In this document: positions 24,434 to 27,446 of the stretch, in pieces
Layout: each line of letters begins with the position of its first letter
How positions within the stretch are numbered: position 1 is the first letter of the stretch
Assembly (NCBI GenBank): GCA_964441445.1
Contig: CAYTYO010000010.1
Coordinates: forward strand, 1-27,446
DNA from: XYB1-FULL-44-23 sp964441445
Lineage (GTDB): Bacteria; Patescibacteriota; Microgenomatia; CAZETR01; Amesbacteraceae
DNA length: 27,446 nucleotides
Direction: 5' to 3'
Translations under genes and position numbers: made by a program
Notes under the pieces: generated by a model
The model's input: the letters and a program-made list of their open reading frames with translations, nothing else
What the model was told of the DNA's origin: nothing
The model's database searches: none

Positions 24434-25542
24434 TGGAAAACTTGGCGTGGGTTCGTTTTGGCACAGCGGCCGGAGTTTCAGCCGTAGTTTCTTATGCAGC
24501 ATCGTGGTACGTGGCCAAACAAGCTAAAAAATTGGGGATCGTCGACGATCCAAACAAACATGTACACACCAAAAATACCCACCAAAGACCAGTACCCCGA
24601 GGGGGAGGGCTGGCAATTTATGCAGCTGTGTTCTTTGGTCTGGTGACACTGCCCTGGGAATTTAGAACAATGGGCATTTTGGCCGGGGCATCTTTGTTGG
24701 CGGTGGTGGGATTTTTAGATGATAAATATGAGGAAAAGATTTCCCCCTATGTCAGGTTGATTGTGAATATCGGAGCTGCACTGTGTGTAATCGGCGCCGG
24801 GGTGGGAATTGCATATATTACCAATCCTGCGGGTGGGGTATTTCAACTTGACGTACCGAGATGGTGTTTCCAGTTTTGGGGAACAGAACATTGTATTTCG
24901 ATACTGTCCGATTTATTTGCGCTGGTGTGGTTAGTATGGATGCAAAATATTGTGGGATGGAGTAGTGGGGTAGATGGTCAATTGCCGGGTTTTGTAATTG
25001 TAGCAGCAATAACCATGGCTATTTTAGGTATGAGATACCCCGGGGATGTGTCACAAATTGTGGTGGTATCACTGGCCGGAATAATTGCCGGAGCTTATGC
25101 GGGTTTTTTGCCATGGAATTGGTTTCCACAACGAATGATGCCGGGATACGGGGGGAAAAGTTTGGCAGGTTTCTTGCTGGGGATACTGGCTATTTATTCC
25201 GGAGCAAAAGTCGGGGCAATGTTTCTGGTGTTGTGTTTACCAATCATTGATGCCGTGATGGTTATTGTCAAAAGACTGAAGGAGGGCCGATCGCCCGTCT
25301 GGGGAGGGAGGGACCATTTGCATCACTTTTTGCTTGACCGTGGGTGGAAAAGGAGGAAGATTGCAAAATTCTACCTGGCAATATCGTGTGTGTTTGCAGT
25401 TTTAGCTTTGCAATTGAATGCTGGCCTGAAGTACTTTACAATGGCCACAGCAATATTGGTAATATCCGGAACAATCTTATGGTTGCGCAATTGGTCAACA
25501 TTCTCAAAACAGCAAGACCCAGACAATGGATTAAAAATCTGA
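24433..25542 (+). CDS. WecA/MraY-like phospho-sugar transferase, variant motifs
   Basis: A polytopic member of glycosyltransferase family 4 (MraY/WecA superfamily, Glycos_transf_4), whose known members transfer a sugar-1-phosphate from UDP-sugar to undecaprenyl phosphate. The 369-residue protein shows DDPNKHVHTKNTHQRPVPRG (38-57), FLDDKYE with the Asp pair D96 D97, PIIDAVMVIVKRL with D273, and GRDHLHHFLLDRG (292-304), the HxHH-type motif. Two canonical motifs are altered: NxxNxxDGxDGL reads GWSSGVDGQLPG (175-186), and GDxGS reads PGYGGKS (237-243). It could start lipid-linked glycan synthesis, but the donor may differ from WecA's. It overlaps the next gene by 64 bases. Confidence 0.82.
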   Translation: MENLAWVRFGTAAGVSAVVSYAASWYVAKQAKKLGIVDDPNKHVHTKNTHQRPVPRGGGLAIYAAVFFGLVTLPWEFRTMGILAGASLLAVVGFLDDKYEEKISPYVRLIVNIGAALCVIGAGVGIAYITNPAGGVFQLDVPRWCFQFWGTEHCISILSDLFALVWLVWMQNIVGWSSGVDGQLPGFVIVAAITMAILGMRYPGDVSQIVVVSLAGIIAGAYAGFLPWNWFPQRMMPGYGGKSLAGFLLGILAIYSGAKVGAMFLVLCLPIIDAVMVIVKRLKEGRSPVWGGRDHLHHFLLDRGWKRRKIAKFYLAISCVFAVLALQLNAGLKYFTMATAILVISGTILWLRNWSTFSKQQDPDNGLKI

Positions 25543-26429
25543 CTTTGTACGGAGCGTTGTTTTTTACCGGTAATATTTACGGTTCGGATGTGTGGGTAAA
25601 GGATTTCTGGGTTGTGACCGAGGCCATAATCGCATTTACGTTGGTTGCCACAGCTATATATTTCTTAAATGACGTGGTGGATATCAAGGCGGATCAGGCA
25701 CATCCATTCAAGCGAAAACGCCCAATTGCAGCAGGGAAAGTTTCCAAAACTATGGCCATGGGCTATTTTGTGTTAGCTTCGGCCTGGGGACTTACCTGGG
25801 CAGCCAAATTGTCGATTTTATATTTTATAGCTGTGTTAATTTACTGGCTGATGCAGGCGTTGTACTCCCTGTGGTTAAAGAATATTGAGGTTGTAGACGT
25901 GTTTGTGATTGCGCTGGGATTTTTCATCCGGGTGTTTGCCGGAGCGATTGTGATAAATGCTCACCTTTCAATCTGGTTTTTGCTGTGCGTAATATCGACA
26001 TCGCTATTTTTGGCAGTTGGAAAAAGGAGGGCTGAGCTAGCTATACTTACTGAACAGACGGCGGTGATTCACAGAAAAGTTATGGGTAAATATAGTGCTG
26101 ATATTCTCGACTCGTATCTGTCTATGTTTGCGACGGCGGCATTTTTGTCCTGGGCGCTGTATACGTTTAATTTTTATGACCAGGAAGGGGTGGTGGCACC
26201 GACTGCATCTGGGCTACCGTTATTGTCGAGGACCCTGACGATTAATAAGTGGCTGATGACAACAATTCCGGTGGTTATTTTCGGAATAATGAGATATATA
26301 CGAATAATATATGACGGGTCAAGAGCGGAATCTCCAGAGAGGGTGATTTTGGCTGATACCCCGTTGCTGGTGACAGTGGTGGTGTGGGCAACAATGGTTC
26401 TCGGTGTACTTTACTCTTCGTGGCTATAA
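25479..26429 (+). CDS. UbiA-family prenyltransferase, decaprenyl-phosphate phosphoribosyltransferase-like
   Basis: A polytopic UbiA-superfamily enzyme of 316 residues. KTARPRQWIKN (10-20) opens the protein. The first aspartate-rich motif is N64-D65-VV-D68-IKA-D72, followed by HPFKRKRPIAAGKVS, a pattern closely matching the DPPR synthases that move phosphoribose from PRPP to a polyprenyl phosphate (mycobacterial Rv3806c type). A second conserved block, LYSLWLKNIEVVDVFVIALG and GKRRAEL, also fits. In mycobacteria the product feeds arabinan synthesis, but the epimerase genes are not in this window. ATG 25479 is chosen over an upstream in-frame ATG at 25344 because the family N-terminus begins there. 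It still overlaps the WecA-like gene by 64 bases. Confidence 0.8.
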   Translation: MVAQLVNILKTARPRQWIKNLTLYGALFFTGNIYGSDVWVKDFWVVTEAIIAFTLVATAIYFLNDVVDIKADQAHPFKRKRPIAAGKVSKTMAMGYFVLASAWGLTWAAKLSILYFIAVLIYWLMQALYSLWLKNIEVVDVFVIALGFFIRVFAGAIVINAHLSIWFLLCVISTSLFLAVGKRRAELAILTEQTAVIHRKVMGKYSADILDSYLSMFATAAFLSWALYTFNFYDQEGVVAPTASGLPLLSRTLTINKWLMTTIPVVIFGIMRYIRIIYDGSRAESPERVILADTPLLVTVVVWATMVLGVLYSSWL

Positions 26430-26438
26430 CGCTATAGC
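26423..26438. repeat. Short inverted repeat at a convergent gene end
   Basis: GCTATA-ACGC-TATAGC spans the 9-base gap between two convergent genes; an alternative stem CGCTA/TAGCG (26430-26444) overlaps it. There is no T-run on either strand, so it is not a standard intrinsic terminator. It might still slow or stop converging polymerases. Confidence 0.3.
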
Positions 26439-27302
26439 TTAGCGCGTATATTGGGTGGAGATCCAGCCTGAAGTAGTAGCAGCGGTGGTGTCGGTGAGCT
26501 GAATTTTTACCCAGCCTGACTGTTTTTCCAACACCTGGTACTTTTCCCCCGGCTTTACACGAGAAACTTCCGATGCCCCGAGAGATGGCCCAGATCTGAC
26601 GCGGAGAAATCCGGTCGGGGTGGAGAGAATAGTAATACCAGCAGTGGGCGAGCCCGTAGGTGAGGCTGATGGTGAAGCTGAGGATGGAGACGCACTAGTG
26701 GTGGCCGGAAACGCCACAGCCGGCCCTGAAGCGGCTAATTTGACCACCAGCATAGCCTTAAAGCCGGACACAATATTTACATTGATGTTTCGAGGTACAA
26801 ATCCCGGGGCGGAAACGTCTACCTGGTGGTTGCCTGGTGAAATTGGTTCAAGGCTCAAAGGTGTAAATCCCTGAGGCTGGTTGTCTATTAAAACCGAGGC
26901 GGAGTCCGGATCGGAAACCAGGCTAAGTGAGCCTGTTTTTCCGGGAAACGGAACCAGGCTGATTGTTGCACCCGAGGTGGTAAGTTCGGAGGCACCGAAA
27001 TCCCGGTAAACAATTGTATAAACCTTGTCGGTTAACTTTAATTTTGTCTCGTACGCCTGGGCAGAACCCGATGGCGAGTTGGGTGTAAGTTTGATGACAA
27101 CCTCGCCTGGTGGAAGCATATGATCATATGGAGTAACCCCGGACGCCTTATTGTTAATAAGCACCGAAGATTCCGGCTGAGTTTCAATTTTTAAGCCCGC
27201 AGTTGGTTTATTTAATTTTATCTGGCGGGAGATATATAGTCCGGTAATTAGACCTATGAGGCTAAAAATGGCAATAAATGTAAATAAACGTCGAGAATTC
27301 AC
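26439..27302 (-). CDS. PEGA- and SH3-domain envelope protein
   Basis: A 287-residue membrane-anchored extracellular protein. Order: basic N-terminus, membrane segment at about 7-25; a PEGA-like domain (KIETQPESSVLINNKASGVT, about 38-75); a second PEGA domain (DPDSASVLIDNQPQGFTPLS and APGFVPRNINV, about 130-192); a Ser/Pro/Thr-rich linker (about 199-222); and a bacterial SH3 domain starting GFLRVRSGPSLGASEVSRV (about 231-285). PEGA domains occur in surface proteins, and SH3b domains often bind cell-wall peptides. GTG 27302 is preferred over an in-frame TTG at 27320, because TATATT lies 6 bases upstream of the GTG and would sit inside the longer frame. It is divergent from tRNA-Cys. Confidence 0.78.
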   Translation of the reverse strand: MNSRRLFTFIAIFSLIGLITGLYISRQIKLNKPTAGLKIETQPESSVLINNKASGVTPYDHMLPPGEVVIKLTPNSPSGSAQAYETKLKLTDKVYTIVYRDFGASELTTSGATISLVPFPGKTGSLSLVSDPDSASVLIDNQPQGFTPLSLEPISPGNHQVDVSAPGFVPRNINVNIVSGFKAMLVVKLAASGPAVAFPATTSASPSSASPSASPTGSPTAGITILSTPTGFLRVRSGPSLGASEVSRVKPGEKYQVLEKQSGWVKIQLTDTTAATTSGWISTQYTR

Positions 27303-27308
27303 ACCCGT

Positions 27309-27317
27309 AATATACCA
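27309..27317 (-). promoter_or_regulatory. Extended -10 of the PEGA-SH3 gene (leaderless)
   Basis: On the minus strand, TGG then TATATT (27314-27309), ending 6 bases before GTG 27302. Confidence 0.5.
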
Positions 27318-27337
27318 CAAAAGTTTAACGATTCAGC

Positions 27338-27343
27338 TATAAT
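27338..27343 (+). promoter_or_regulatory. -10 box of tRNA-Cys
   Basis: A perfect TATAAT, 12 bases before the first base of the mature tRNA. Transcription should begin about 6 bases ahead of the tRNA, leaving a very short 5' leader for RNase P. Confidence 0.55.
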
Positions 27344-27355
27344 CCATTTGGAAAC

Positions 27356-27428
27356 GGCCTGGTGGCGAAGTGGAAACGCTGCGGTCTGCAAAACCGCCAT
27401 TGCGGGGGTTCGATTCCCCCCCAGGCCT
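27356..27428 (+). tRNA. tRNA-Cys (anticodon GCA)
   Basis: A full cloverleaf can be drawn. Acceptor stem GGCCTGG (27356-27362) pairs with CCAGGCC (27421-27427). The anticodon stem GCGGT/ACCGC encloses loop CTGCAAA with anticodon GCA. The T-arm GGGGG/CCCCC has loop TTCGATT. The discriminator base is T (27428), the usual identity element for cysteine tRNAs. CCA is not encoded (the next bases are CAA), so the 3' end must be added enzymatically. Confidence 0.95.
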
Positions 27429-27446
27429 CAACGAATATAACCCGAA

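Noticed and set aside
25344..25478. A 45-residue N-terminal extension of the UbiA-like protein
   Set aside because: The added residues lie wholly inside the WecA-like gene in another frame and do not resemble the family; the conserved N-terminus starts near 25479.
26640..26700. Imperfect GGTGAAGCTGA-type repeats
   Set aside because: They encode the Ser/Pro/Ala linker of the PEGA-SH3 protein; ordinary low-complexity coding sequence.
1..27446. CRISPR arrays, insertion sequences, attachment sites or an origin
   Set aside because: No spaced direct repeats, transposase or integrase motifs, DnaA-box clusters or duplicated tRNA ends are seen.

Overview
The window is 27.4 kb of very dense bacterial DNA: no gene-free stretch exceeds about 105 bases, and there are no mobile elements, CRISPR arrays or rRNA genes. 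Gene content points to a small-genome Candidate Phyla Radiation bacterium, most likely Microgenomates (OP11)-like. The clues are a DUF2298/YYY membrane protein, PilN/PilO-like genes joined to a fibronectin-type surface protein, CPR-style UvrD and UvrD-RecB helicases, a variant MraY/WecA-type transferase and a DUF1648-like small membrane protein. This placement is inference from gene families, not from a marker tree. TGA is used as a stop (for example at 21145-21147 and 24068-24070), so the UGA-glycine code of Gracilibacteria/Absconditabacteria does not apply.

Layout: 1-3064 (+) holds ribosomal protein S20 and a PilN-PilO-small TM-FN3 surface protein operon. 3080-4775 (+) is a HAD-like hydrolase and a GT4 glycosyltransferase. 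4772-8064 (-) encodes two polytopic GT-C-like membrane proteins, divergent from a DUF2298 protein at 8170. 8170-13972 (+) continues with a short PcrA/UvrD helicase and two tandem FemAB-like transferases. 13969-16845 (-) is a single-chain UvrD-RecB helicase-nuclease, divergent from RNase HII (16867-17454, +). RmuC (-), a small membrane protein and a TrpR-like regulator (+), and an M29 aminopeptidase (-) follow. 20371-26429 (+) runs TatD, a GT2 synthase-like enzyme, a GT39/ArnT-like protein, a DUF1648-like protein, a WecA/MraY-like phosphosugar transferase and a UbiA-type phosphoribosyltransferase-like enzyme. The end has a PEGA-SH3 envelope protein (-) and tRNA-Cys (+).

Two themes dominate. 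The first is envelope glycan and surface assembly: GT4, GT2, GT-C enzymes, two prenyl-phosphate-using enzymes, FemAB, pilus parts and the surface proteins. The second is DNA maintenance: two UvrD-family helicases, a RecB nuclease, RNase HII, RmuC and TatD.

The most striking signal is regulatory. About ten promoter-proximal genes on both strands have a TATAAT-like -10 box ending only 6-9 bases before the start codon, so they are probably transcribed as leaderless mRNAs, while several operon-internal genes carry Shine-Dalgarno sequences. This rule also fixes several start codons (3080, 16867, 20371, 27302). I see no convincing new defence or mobile system; the other unusual points are variant enzymes and extreme gene compaction.
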